From Saksenaea vasiformis B4078 (Eukaryota; Mucoromycota; Mucoromycetes; Mucorales; Saksenaeaceae), in the NCBI GenBank assembly GCA_000697055.1, contig JNDT01002236.1:310001-374000 (forward strand): a DNA stretch of 64,000 bases. Reading direction: 5' to 3'. Below the pieces are notes generated by a model. That model had not been told where the DNA came from. It searched no databases and saw nothing but the letters and a program-made list of their open reading frames with translations. The position numbers and the translations under genes are program-made. Shown piece by piece: positions 48,410-58,997 of this stretch (positions are counted from its first letter, which is position 1; each line of letters opens with the position of its first letter).

Positions 48410-49568
48410 TGTGTTGAAAGCGTGTAGCTTTTTCCCTCTGAAGTTGAAGCAATAGGAATTGCGGAGTTGAGTTTGCTACGTGTCTGAGTCCCCAGAAGAT
48501 TTGTCTTCAGAAAGCCGTGGCTTTGTCAGAGCTGCCCATTGTCAGTCTGACTTCTCCATATAAGTTGTAAAGATAAGGTCATGCACAGAGCAAAGAAAGT
48601 TGCCGTATATATTCGGAAATATGAGGAAGCTTTCCCTTAGCCGCTGACGAAAGGACTTTATAGAATATATCCTAGAGAATCCATCGTAAGAAAGTCCTTT
48701 CAATACATGAATGATCTGCATAAAGGCATGGGGTGACAATGCACCTACAAGCATGTTTAAAAAATTAGTCGTCTGTCTGAGTATCGTGCCATCTTGTGTA
48801 CGTAAAATTATACCACAAGAAAGCACTGATTTCTTAACGGTGTTCCGGTCAGGTGTCTGTCCAGAAACGTCATAGAACGCGATACGAAGGTGAGAAAGAA
48901 GATGAGCAAGGTAGCGAAACGTCACCATTTTTTTGTTACATAAACGAGAAGACTGACGGAGTCAAGTCATGAATGCCAGGCTATGTCATTGATTTGTCTG
49001 TACGAAAGGGACCTAGCACGCACATATAATTCTGTTTCATACTATGCATGATAGTGCCATGATCTGAACAGGATAAGCCATGTGTCCAAGTGCCATGTTG
49101 TACATCACAGCAAACGCAGCTTATTGAGCAGGATTCTACGCAACTCCAGACACAACTCGCGTTCATAACGGCAGAGTTTTGCGCGAAGACAAAACGCCAT
49201 GACATAATTTACGGGTCGACAAAGCAATATGGCCAACCTTTGGTGTGGAGATAACCTTGGATTATGTCAATGCTGTTTGTTGAACGTCTTTCTCGCCCCC
49301 CTAAAATACATGTCTTGTTTCCAGAGCCTAAACTCGCCCAAGGAAAAATCGAGCATGCGCCGTTTACTTATAGGAACCTGGTTTAAAATGATGCTAAGTA
49401 ATCTAAAGCTGGCGCGAAATCGCATGCCAACATAAAGTCATATGCAATGCCCTGTAAATGCAGAAAACTTTTGGTATTGTATTGAGGATAGATGAAAATG
49501 CAGCGAAGGTTGTTTTAATAGGTGTACAGGTCTAAAATATCTTTTTTTCTTCTTTTTTCTTTTTTCTA
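48410..49568. other. Intergenic with an unrecognised 128-codon open frame
   Basis: Between EMC5 and Srp40. The main item is a minus-strand open frame at 48542-48928. Two shorter cysteine-rich frames (48981-49205, minus; 49229-49435, plus) are unrecognised. T-rich tracts at 49540-49566 adjoin the Srp40 stop. Confidence 0.45.
48542..48928 (-). CDS. Hypothetical protein, 128 codons, possibly a transposon relic
   Basis: Single-exon open frame starting MVTFRYLAHLLSHLRIAFYD. It is moderately hydrophobic, with no low complexity, signal peptide or known motif that I recognise. It is longer than most chance frames in this region, but no codon or homology support can be checked here. It may be a fragment of a mobile element or chance. 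Confidence 0.25.
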   Translation of the reverse strand: MVTFRYLAHLLSHLRIAFYDVSGQTPDRNTVKKSVLSCGIILRTQDGTILRQTTNFLNMLVGALSPHAFMQIIHVLKGLSYDGFSRIYSIKSFRQRLRESFLIFPNIYGNFLCSVHDLIFTTYMEKSD

Positions 49569-51498
49569 CTAATCCTCGAACTTAATGCTGTGGCTGTCGA
49601 ATGTGATACGTCCTCCTCGGTAAGATCCTCGTTTCTTCTTGTTTTTCTCCGCACGGAATTTGTCTCCTCTGGTCTTAATTAAGTCCACATGAGCTTTCCA
49701 TCCGTAAGAAGTTTGATCCGATCCGCCCTTAGCAACGTAGGAGTTATCTTTTAACCGTTCATCTGCAAATTCAACTTCTTCTGCTTTGACGCGTCTAAAT
49801 GGTGTACCAGGTTTTCGTTCCTAAATCACATTTAGCTTATGTATCACAATTACAACCTCTAAACGTCTACTACTTACATTATTCTTATTATTGGCAGGTG
49901 TGCTAAGAGAAGAAGGAGACAAGACAGAAGGATATTAGAGCCCTGCAATGATATCGTTGCCATCACACACGTTTAGATTGTTACCTAGAACCATTCTTTG
50001 CCTTCTTGGAGGCTGGCTCCGTGCTTCCTTCTAATTTACGCTTCTTGTCGTTATTGGAGTCTGATGTCGATTCGGAACCAGAAGAACTAGAGCTGCTGTT
50101 ATCCGCCTCTTTCATCTCTGTGTCTTTCTCGGAATCGCTTTCAGAATCGCTCTCAGAGCTGGAGGAGCTGGAGGAGCTGGAATCACTCGATTTCTTTGCT
50201 GTGTCTTTTTCTTCGTCATCACTGTCAGAGTCGGAAGAGCTGCTGTCAGAATCCGAGGAACTGCTGTCAGAATCAGACGAGCTGCTGGCATCCTTGGAGG
50301 CCTCTTCCTTCTTCTCCTCCTTTTCTTCCTCTTCTTCGTCATTACTACTATCGGAATCAGAGGAGCTGCTGTCAGAATCAGACGAACTGCTATCGGAGTC
50401 AGTAGAAGCGCTGGCGTCTTTGGAGGATTCTTCCTTCTTTTCTTCCTCTTCTTCTTCGTCGCTGCTATCGGAATCAGAGGAGCTGCTGTCGGAATCGGAC
50501 GAGCTGCTGGCATCCTTGGAAGCCTCTTCCACCCTTTCTTCCTTCTTTTCTTCTTTCTCTTCTTCCTCCTCATCGCTGCTATCAGAATCAGAGGAGCTGC
50601 TATCAGAGTCGGACGAACTGCTATCAGAATCAGAAGAGCTGCTGGTTTCCTTGGAAGCTTCTTCCTCCTTTTCTTCCTTCTCTTCTTCCTCATCGTCACT
50701 GCTATCAGAATCAGAGGAGCTGCTTTCGGAGTCGGAGGAGCTGCTTTCGGATTCAGAGGAGCTGCTGGTATCTTCCTTCTTTTCTTCCTTCTTCTCTTCT
50801 TCCTCGTCATCGCTGCTCTCAGATTCAGATGAACTTTCAGATTTCTTTTCTTCTTCCTCGTCGCTACTATCAGAGTCGGATTCGGAAGAGCTGCTGCTGC
50901 TGCTCGATTCATCCTTCTTCACGTCGACATCCATGGATTCTTCGTCGGAACTAGAAGAATCACTGCTGCTTTCTTCGGAATCGGAAGAGCTGGAAGAATC
51001 CTTGTCCTCGCTGGAAGAGGCCTTTTCACTTGACGACGTGGTCTCCTTTGAAGCAGGAGTTTCCTCTTCTTCGTCACTGCTGTCCGAGCTAGATTCGCTG
51101 CTGCTCTCTTCGGAAGAGGAAGAAGACGAGGAGGAGGAGCTGCTACTTTCAGATCTAGTTGCTTCGGCCATTGCGACGTCGTCGTCACTGTCTGAAGAGT
51201 CACTACTGCTGTCTGAGGACGATTCGCTTTCAGATCGCCTAATAGGTCTTAAGCAAAACTCGTTACCAAGCATAATAACTTCCTTACTTTTCTTGAGCTT
51301 CGCTATAAAGCTCTTCGATGGTCTTGCCCTTTTGTTTCTTCGACACCTGCAGATCGGTCAACGATCAGTAAGGTTCTCGCTAGATCTGCGACTAGTGGTA
51401 CTTACGGAAGGGGACTTCTTTAAGAGAGATTCAGCAGCTTCATTATGTCCTGCTTTCAAGAGATAATGATAGACAAGCGAGTCCAAGGCGGATGACAT
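49569..51498 (-). CDS. SRP40: Srp40/Nopp140 nucleolar phosphoprotein
   Basis: Nucleolar chaperone of snoRNPs and pre-rRNA transcription. Exon 1 encodes a LisH-type N-terminus (MSSALDSLVYHYLLKAGHNE, AAESLLKKSP). A second exon, KKQKGKTIEELYSEAQEK, leads into a long block of alternating Ser/Asp/Glu clusters (about residues 60-470), the casein-kinase-2 repeat region. The C-terminal exons encode the highly conserved SRP40 domain: PFRRVKAEEVEFADERLKDN, SYGWKAHVDLIKTRG, DKFRAEKNKKKRGSYRGG and ITFDSHSIKFED. About 560 residues in five exons. The repeat block is made of near-identical units of about 100-130 bp, which makes this segment prone to length polymorphism. Start at 51498 and stop at 49569 are well supported. 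Confidence 0.93.
50100..51230 (-). repeat. Imperfect tandem Ser/Asp/Glu-coding repeats inside Srp40
   Basis: About ten degenerate units of serine clusters alternating with acidic/lysine stretches (SSSDSDSSSSDSDSS..., EEEEKEEKKEE, then EASK(D/E)(A/T)SSS). The DNA is CTG/TCT/CTT-rich on the plus strand. It also creates a long open frame on the other strand, which is compositional. Confidence 0.85.
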
Positions 51499-51787
51499 GA
51501 TTCGTCGAGCAAGGGGAAGTAGAGAGATCTTCTCCGAACAGAAAAATTTTGATCAGGCGGAGAGCGATTAGTGGCTTGGTGTGACTTCAGATCATCCGAA
51601 AACAGTATCTCTGAAAGTTGCGGGTCTTCAATTTTCATATACCGTTTAAGGGCCGTGCAAAATCTTTTGGTTCCTGAGGGATCTGTTTCACGGAAAGTAA
51701 CAACATCAGCTCCTGCATGGATGCCAAAAGAGGTATAAATAACGGGAATTGCCACGGACACTTATGTAACGTAATTTAGATAGATAG

Positions 51788-52240
51788 CTTAGAATTCTCT
51801 AATAATACCCGGAATTGGGAATTACTAAGCCCCCCCCCCCCGAATCTACCGCTTAGGGACACTCACGTAACATGTTTTCGGTGGCGGATGGACAAACACT
51901 CCACCCGGTTTTAATGCAAGTTTGACTGTACACAAGTAAAAACCAAATCGTGAGTACCTGTGGGTCTAGTGTCTATAGGGTAAGTATCTATGAACTGAGT
52001 GTCCATAAATTAAATGTTTATCGAGCGTCTTTAGATACGCATCACCACGTTCATCTATCTAAGACTGAACAGTCGATCAACAGACGCTGGATCACTCGTT
52101 AGTATTTGCATACTGTCAGAGTTAATTAGCGAATTCTAAGCTATATATATATAGGAATTTTCTAATTATGTTACATCAGTGTCCCTGTGCGGTAGATTCT
52201 GAGTATCTGAAGTAATCCCGCAATTAAAATATGAGCCGAA
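51788..52240. mobile_element. Inverted-repeat (MITE-like) element of about 0.4 kb
   Basis: GAATCTACCGCTTAGGGACA (from 51842) continues to CTCACGTAAC. It is matched on the opposite strand by GAATCTACCGCACAGGGACA (read back from 52200) continuing to CTGATGTAAC, about 26 of 30 positions identical. Outside these, AATTGGGAATTACT (left) and AATTGCGGGATTACTT (right, reverse) are related, and AGCTTAGAATTC recurs inverted at 52131-52142, so several nested inverted repeats frame a non-coding interior. Exact ends and target duplication are unclear, and the C12 tract lies within the left arm. Confidence 0.55.
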
Positions 52241-54027
52241 TTTCAAAGGTTTAAAGAAATGCCAAGCGGCGACAGCCAACACAGCTAGAGAATTGCAAGC
52301 ACAGAAAAGATTGAGGTACAAACAGATACAGATTTTATTTAGGTGTAGTTATATGGACGCGAATGACAGTGACAAAAAAATTGAGCCTTGCTCCAGCTAC
52401 TTGACCATGTTGTTGTTGGCTTCTTTGTTTCTGCTTCTACAAATTGGTAATCTTCGGCTATTTAAACACGTAAGTAGCATTGAGTTGTTTGGACACAACG
52501 AAATGTTCACGGTCGCTCCTGCATTCCGCCTTTATTGCCTGCCGCATGCTTCGCAGATCTTCCTATATGACGTTGAGTAATATCATTTTCTATTTAGGTT
52601 ACTTTACTTACAGAATCCAACACATCATCAATATAGTTTTGGGGGGTCTGAGATAGATTCTAATCTTTTTGAAAATTCTCTTTCAGTTTCATTTGCAAAT
52701 TCTGAAATAAATCACGGGGTAATGAATCTCGACGATGGACGCCGTTTCCGTACTCAATGACCCGTTTTTCTCGGGACTACATGCAATAGCTAGGTACGTT
52801 TGTAACCACTGCTCCCGATGTCTTCTGGAATACACACGTACCTGTATGGATTGATATCTTCGTCCAACCTGCCCGCGCGAAGGAACTGGTCCCTTTGGAT
52901 CCACAGGCTTTGATGCTCTTGCTAGTATGCAATGAACTGTTCTGAAACATCAGAAGTTTGGGACATTGCGTTCACAACGCCAGGACCTGGCGAGAAAAGG
53001 CCAGGAAAGGGCTACTATATATTATGGGTTAAAGATAGCGTGCATAATTAAACGATGCTATATTACAGGATCTTCGCGAGCAAGGTTAATATTCATTTGA
53101 TCAACACCTTCCCCCCTTGATTTTGTTCCTGCTTCTTCGTGATGGATATTGCCAATTATTCGAATCTATGAAACCGCTAGTTATTATACGTTCCCACTTG
53201 TGTTTGCGTAGGTGTTAATAGCTCTACCTTCTTTTGAAGTGAGGCAATTACTCTTACTGAACGTTTCTATGGTTTGAGAACTTAATAATCTACCTGACAG
53301 CTGTCATTCATGATTACTTGAGATTTGAGCGCGGGAATTAGAGTACATCTCAAACAGGACATTCCAGCTTCCTCAAAATCAAAACTTTCTCGAGATAAAT
53401 CGATAGAATATAATGTCGTTCATATCGCCGGAGCGCTGCAAGCGATGGAGGACGGAAATTGGAGGGCTTTGAAGGTGGGAGCGTTTCAAAAAGACAAGAT
53501 ATCTCAGGTGACAGGATACGTAAAGCAGATGTCCATGTCATATAGCATATCTTTGGGGAAAGTGAAAAAGTTAATATTTGACTTTGACTTCACATTGTTT
53601 TAATGATGGAGATATTACGAGACAGCGAGTGGTTTTGCATAAAATCCGCGTGACGGAGCATCCCCAGCAATTCCCTAAAAACGATAAATAGTGGATCTGT
53701 ATTTTTATAATCCGCTTGGGAAGAGGATAGTTTTTCGAAGACGCGTGCATTTCATGAGCTTTTCTTGAGCGTCGTCTATGTGAGCCATTAATGCTATCCG
53801 TCAACAGACAAGATACGTCAAAGATTGATTGGTTCAAAGTGTCGCAATAAGCAGTCGTACACGATGTCATCAGGTTACGTACACGACATATCGCGTTGGA
53901 TGCACTTTTCGATCTCTTTACTCTTTTGCATTTTTTTCTTTTTTCATTCTTCCGCATCTTCTTTTCGCTCTTGTATACCTTTTTTTACTTGCATTCTTCC
54001 TCTCCCTCGGTATTGTCCCACCTTCCA

Positions 54028-54153
54028 CTTCTTCTCCACTTTTCACTTCTTCTCCACTTTTCACTTCTTCTCCACTTTTCACTTCTTCTCCACTTTTCAC
54101 TTCTTCTCCACTTTTCACTTCTTCTCCACTTTTCACTTCTTCTCCACTTTTCA
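54028..54153. repeat. 18-bp minisatellite, seven identical copies
   Basis: Unit CTTCTTCTCCACTTTTCA repeated seven times without a change, followed by two or three decayed units with CCACCGC (to about 54190). Because 18 is divisible by three, all six frames stay open or repeat a hexapeptide, which explains the long overlapping open frames on both strands here. Confidence 0.95.
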
Positions 54154-54404
54154 CTTTTCCACCGCTTTTCACTTTTTCACCGCTTTTTACCTTTTCATCA
54201 TGCCTTCCGATTTTCCCTCCTCCCTTTCACTGTTTCACACTTCTCTTCTTTTCAGGCTATTTATTTTTCGGCCTTTACTCTTCCGTCCCTTCCCTTTTTT
54301 TTCTTTGTCTTTTCGGGTCTGCTGCTTGCCTTCGCAGACTTTGAAGGGGCAGGGGCACTGAGGCCATGATCTCCCAGTGGGGGAGCACAGTTTCGAAGAC
54401 TAAT

Positions 54405-54665
54405 GACCTCTATGAGTAAAGGGCAGTCGATACCGGAGTTGCAGTTAATTGTGTCAGTCGCTAGTGTCCGATGAGTTGTAGGCTGTGGTTATGACCTTGA
54501 GTAAAGGAGAGGTAGGACCTCCAGTGACCTCCATGAGCTAGCGCAGCTGATGCCAGACTTGCAGGTTGGCTGAGCAATAACACGTCCGATGCGTTGTAGA
54601 TTGCTACCGTGACCTCGAGTTTAGGAACTTCGAAACTGTGCGTTGACCTCCCGAGTAAGCCCAGC
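54405..54665. repeat. Degenerate tandem repeat with 120-bp period
   Basis: GACCTCTATGAGTAAAGGGC at 54405, GACCTCCATGAGCTAGCGCA at 54525 and GACCTCCCGAGTAAGCCCA at 54645 are exactly 120 bp apart. Internal words (GACTTGCAG/GAGTTGCAG, GTCCGATG.GTTGTAG, GACCTTGAG/GACCTCGAG) align with the same offset. Two full copies and the start of a third. The flanking words CACAGTTTCGAAG (about 54388) and CTTCGAAACTGTG (about 54629) form a perfect inverted pair. Confidence 0.8.
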
Positions 54666-55849
54666 TGTTAGGAGTAGAGCGATCTGAGGATCAATCGAAA
54701 CTTATGCCATTGTCCTTTGGAGCCTTGGTTAGACGGATACTGCCCATCCGCTCTAATCATACGTCCCGCTGTGACATGCATCCCTGTTTGAATGCCAACA
54801 GGAATGAAAAAAAAAGAAGCTTGCAAGCATTACGCATGCTTGTAATGAGCTATGAAAAACTGGCATGAGAGCGATCATGAAGAAGAGACCGCGTATCCGC
54901 TCTATAATGGACATTTTATCTAGAAACTGTTGAATAGACACTATCTGATAGTATTGAGTGCAAATGTATAACTGTTGTACAATTATTGATATGACCGTCA
55001 GTACTGCACCATCATCGACATGATTGATAAAGCTTGAAGAACGATCAGAAGCTCAATTACTGCGATTGATGCTTCGTCACCCAATGTCATTCACGCGTTG
55101 ATATCCTCTCCACCTCGACTTGTACCTAGACTCCTCAGAATCCGTTTTTTTATAAATTGTGAAAGCGGAAGATATCGTAAACCTTCGAACAAAGAAAGCA
55201 GGTTGGAGCATAGGTTATGTCTGGGATGAACAACCAAAGGAGTCTTACAAGCGAGGACATTGCTTGCCATATGAATGGATTGAGGCTTCATTACGTCTAC
55301 TTTAACAATGGTCCTTTTTCCATCGCGATAAAACAAAGGATAACCTGTGCAGATATCGTTATTGACCTGTTTCATTGATAAATCGGCAGACGTCAAGTAC
55401 CAACAAAGAACAATGGATATGCCACAGGTCTAAGAACCAAAAAAAATTCTCATGATGACACATGACTGAGGATAAAACGATGAATGAAATAGCTTTATGC
55501 TTCTTTTGCTCTTGATACTTTGTTAAGAGCGACTTCCCTCTTCCACACAGAGCTTCCAGCTCCTATCTCAGCCTGTTGGTCTTGGCCCATGGATTAAAGA
55601 CGGATATTTAGAAACTTTGTAAACACGAAGTAGATTTCCGATTCGAAAGATGACAAACAAATATGCAACGTCCGAGCAACTCCCGGTGTTCTGCGAAATA
55701 CAGTTGATCGAAATTACTGCCATACGATAGCACAAGCATTTCTAAAGAAAATATGCTTGCGTTGTTTAGAAAAAGTCTTTTGAAAGAGGTGGTGCTTGAT
55801 GGGCAAACATGCAGCATTCGCTCGACTTTTGGACATTCTGCAAAGCACG

Positions 55850-56740
55850 ATCATCTTTCAAAAGGATCTATCACCTCAGCAAGGAACCAACAGGTTTGAC
55901 CAAACAACGTTTAGTAAAATCAGAAATCGTTGATCTGGATCACGACATACGATCATTATTCACGGCTGTGAATACCAACGAGCCATTGGTAACTCGTGAA
56001 CCGCGCAATGCTCACACAGCGACTATTACTAAGAATGAATGCCAGCAAGTATACGTTTGCCATACGGTGATCGATGATTGTTAACGGGGCGATAAAGACT
56101 TCACTCTATGTTCTCCTGGGCCAAACAAACAGAGCTAAAATCACATTGGAATGCAGCCATGCAGCGATATTATGATTGGAACACTAGGTCGTGGAACATT
56201 TATTTGATAACATTGAACCATACCAAAATGATCATTAGTTTGCATGATTTCAGCTGTAGTTACTGTCACCGAGAAAACCGTAAGCTTTTATACTTCTGCA
56301 TGTCGGAGTACTTTGAACGTACTTGCTGATAGAGTAGCTAGCTCGTTCAGTTCGTGGCGTATGTGATACTATTCCTAGTACAAGCTCCTGGTTAGCTACT
56401 TTCTATGGAAAGAAAAATAGTCCAGCAGGGACCGAATTAAAATAGCGTATCGAGATGCTGATCTGAAGCCCATCACGGCGGATCTTGGTTTGTTTGCAGC
56501 GAATGTATATATCACAAACTTTCCATGCAGATAATGTTAACCGAAGAACAGATGTCAGCAATCTCGAGGAATATTTTATGCTGTAAGTCTCTGGTTGTCC
56601 TGGCAGATGAGTACAATTCTACGAAAGTACGCTGCAGTTACGATCATGGCACGCAGCAGTTTGTTAGGCCTAATTTACGTTGTCAACCCGAAAGTCACCG
56701 GTCTTTAAAGCTCACAACGATTAACATTGTATATCCGTAG
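55850..56740 (+). pseudogene. Decayed second Fanzor copy
   Basis: Plus-strand fragments are colinear with the Fanzor at 13585-16873. KRIYHLSKEPTGLTKQRLV then DLDHDIRSLFTAVNTNEP corresponds to RuvC-I, where GVDPG has become DLDHD; RNAHTATITKNE follows. MFSWAKQTELKSH starts at 56108, and CHRENRKLLYF is near 56265. IAYRDADLKPIT (about 56443) corresponds to IAYGDADLRPTM. LVVLADEYNSTKVRCSYDHG with TQQF (about 56596) corresponds to the RuvC-II/zinc-ribbon segment, with the first finger Cys moved and the second lost. Stops and frame changes separate the pieces, and the N-terminal half and WNRD block were not found. It is a non-functional relative diverged well beyond a recent duplicate. Confidence 0.75.
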
Positions 56741-58447
56741 AGCTAAGTCGCTCTGTCGCCCGGTTGGTTATCACCGAAAGTGATATTGCTTGAACCCAGA
56801 GGATATCATGCTGCAAAGAAATTCATACTATCCGAGTTGCGATCTAAATGCGAGTGGAATCGTCTGGCGAGTCCTGGTCACATACATGCAGAGCAAGATG
56901 CAGTTGTAATCCAGGCCCACCGTGTTAAGTTTGTCCATAACAGCAACAATCTGCATTCATCGAAGTTCCTAGGTCTTAAGGAACGACAATGTAGACTCCC
57001 CTTATGCATCGAGAAGGACTTGTAAGGGTCAATTCTGAAATACCTCATCAGCGCTGGTGACGATGGTTCTTGCTGATTAAAAAGGATCCTTTCCAGCTGT
57101 CCACAACAAGTATCTCGTTACTGTAACGTAAACTAATCTATCAAAAACTAGCACAATAGCGAGGAAACTTCTATGAAGAAAACAGGATGCATCGTAAGTT
57201 CCTATCGCAATGAGTATCAAAGCACGATTTCGTGCCAGCGTTAGGCAAGATGTCTCAATAAAGCAATCCACTTGATAAAATTTCCGCTGGATGTGCTATA
57301 AACTGAGCTTTTTTGCTGGATCGTAAACTGGACCCCACTCTCTTGTTGCTTCCAACTCAGAATGCAATGATCGAGCGATACATCGTTTATTTGCGATAGT
57401 GCCAAGTAACTTATGCAGGTGTCAACTTCGTACGTAATAACAACAAATAGAGAAATTCGCATCTTTTTTCTCTCTCTTCAGAATACGTTGCTGACTAAGA
57501 GAAGAGATATTGACACAAATGTTTCAATTGAGAGAAAGCGATTGCTGCAATCGGTGCATCTAAATTGCATTCATAACTTTCGATATCGATGCATGAAATC
57601 AAGGTACGACGGATAAAATGATGCTTAAATAAAGTGGAACTTTCTCATTCGTGACGAATTCAACTAATTTTACAGCCTGACGATGGAAATCCATGTCAAC
57701 GCATGCTACTATGTTTCGTAGCCCAGATAACAAATCAGCATTATCAAAAGGCCACAAGTACCAACACAGCTAGAGAAACAGGAATAGCAACAACATCACT
57801 GTTTATTGAATTACTTTTTACGCTACACTGAATAAATCTTGCGTCTCTCAAGAGTCAGGCTTGTGCTAAAGAAGAATTGAATATCCGGTCGTTAGTACGT
57901 CAATTTTACGTCAGAAGATTAATCAACTTACATGAACTTGGTCTTTCCAGCGGACGCACAATTTATTCGGGCAGCATAAGAAATAATTCATGGTTAGCAA
58001 ATGGAATAATACTTGGGTGTCCTTTCACTTATCCCCGAAGGGTATGGCCGTTCAACTTACGGCGGCCTGACCCGCACCTGAGCGGTGGGGGCGGCGAGAT
58101 GGAGAGGGGAACCCAGTGGCGTAGGAGTGGCCACGCTTTGAACGGTCTGTAGGGGACTTGAAGCGATGCAGCGTCTGGCAATCTATTGCGGAAAATGAGC
58201 GATACTGAGTGTTAAACAACATTTGCTTACTTGAGTGAAGGGCATAAGACACCGACACAGCCAAGACGGTGCGGGACAGCGGTCATGCAGCCTAAATGGC
58301 GTACAGAAAATATGAGTGGTCCTGGGTATGTAATAAAAAGTTGACATCCGTACCGGGGATGTTAAAAAGAACAGAGCCAAACAAAAAAAAAAGGAAAAGA
58401 AGTGCTCGCTTTAAATATGCATCACTTTCCGTTCTCTGAGACATCGT

Positions 58448-58760
58448 TTTTGTGTGAGATAAAAGGAACCTATCTTCAACACATCTTTTGCATGAGATGA
58501 CGGAATCCTGTTTCTGACACCGTTTGTATGAGTCAAAAGAATCCGATCACTGATTTACCCTGTGCATGAGACGATGGTACTCTATCACCGTGTGAGATAA
58601 AAACACCGTACCTTTCACACACCCTTTGCATGAAATAACAAGAAGCCGATCACTGATTCATCCTTTGCATGAGACCATGATACCCTATCTTTAACACGGG
58701 GTAACCGAGTCCTAACTTTGACACGTCCTTTGCATGAGGCAATGAAATTCTGTCTCTGCC
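58448..58760. repeat. Degenerate minisatellite, about 37-bp unit, about nine copies
   Basis: The core CCTTTGCATGAGA.... recurs at about 58451, 58489, 58525, 58564, 58591, 58627, 58666 and 58731 (one more decayed near 58704), each followed by a GAATCC..ATC and a TTGACAC-like word. Spacing is mostly 36-39 bp. Non-coding, 240 bp beyond the 3' end of the Tra2-like gene. Confidence 0.8.
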
Positions 58761-58997
58761 TTAGACAATGGGAGGCTATCAATGACTCAAACGTAGCACG
58801 CAAGAGTATGACACGCAAATCATGGCATCCGATGAACGTAAAAATACGTACTTCAAAACGCAGAGTTTATCTGGAAGCAACGCCAATATCTTCAAATAAA
58901 CGCGAAGTCATGGAAAAAATCAAGTAAAAAAAAGGATTATTAAAAAAAAAGGGGGGGAAGCTAGGAAGCCCAAACTCTGTTATGAACCTAAAATGAT

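Larger units (their letters stand above)
51499..58997. other. 7.5-kb repeat and relic island between Srp40 and Tra2
   Basis: No intact gene seen. It contains a C12 tract (51830-51841), an inverted-repeat element (about 51800-52240), an 18-bp minisatellite (54028-54153), a 120-bp tandem repeat (54405-54660), a decayed Fanzor copy (55850-56740) and a 37-bp minisatellite (58448-58760). Other open frames (52293-52580, 52689-52904 minus, 53325-53603, 55091-55396 minus, 57877-58152) lack recognised domains and are probably relics or chance. Confidence 0.6.

Noticed and set aside
50006..51466. 486-codon plus-strand open frame, Ser/Leu/Glu-rich
   Set aside because: Antisense shadow of the Srp40 acidic-serine repeats. 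The repeats keep the opposite strand open by composition, while the minus strand has the conserved N- and C-terminal Srp40 domains with splice sites.
53825..54369. Overlapping plus-strand frames of 157-178 codons
   Set aside because: Kept open by the 18-bp minisatellite and pyrimidine-rich flanks. No domain, signal or conserved motif; treated as repeat, not gene.
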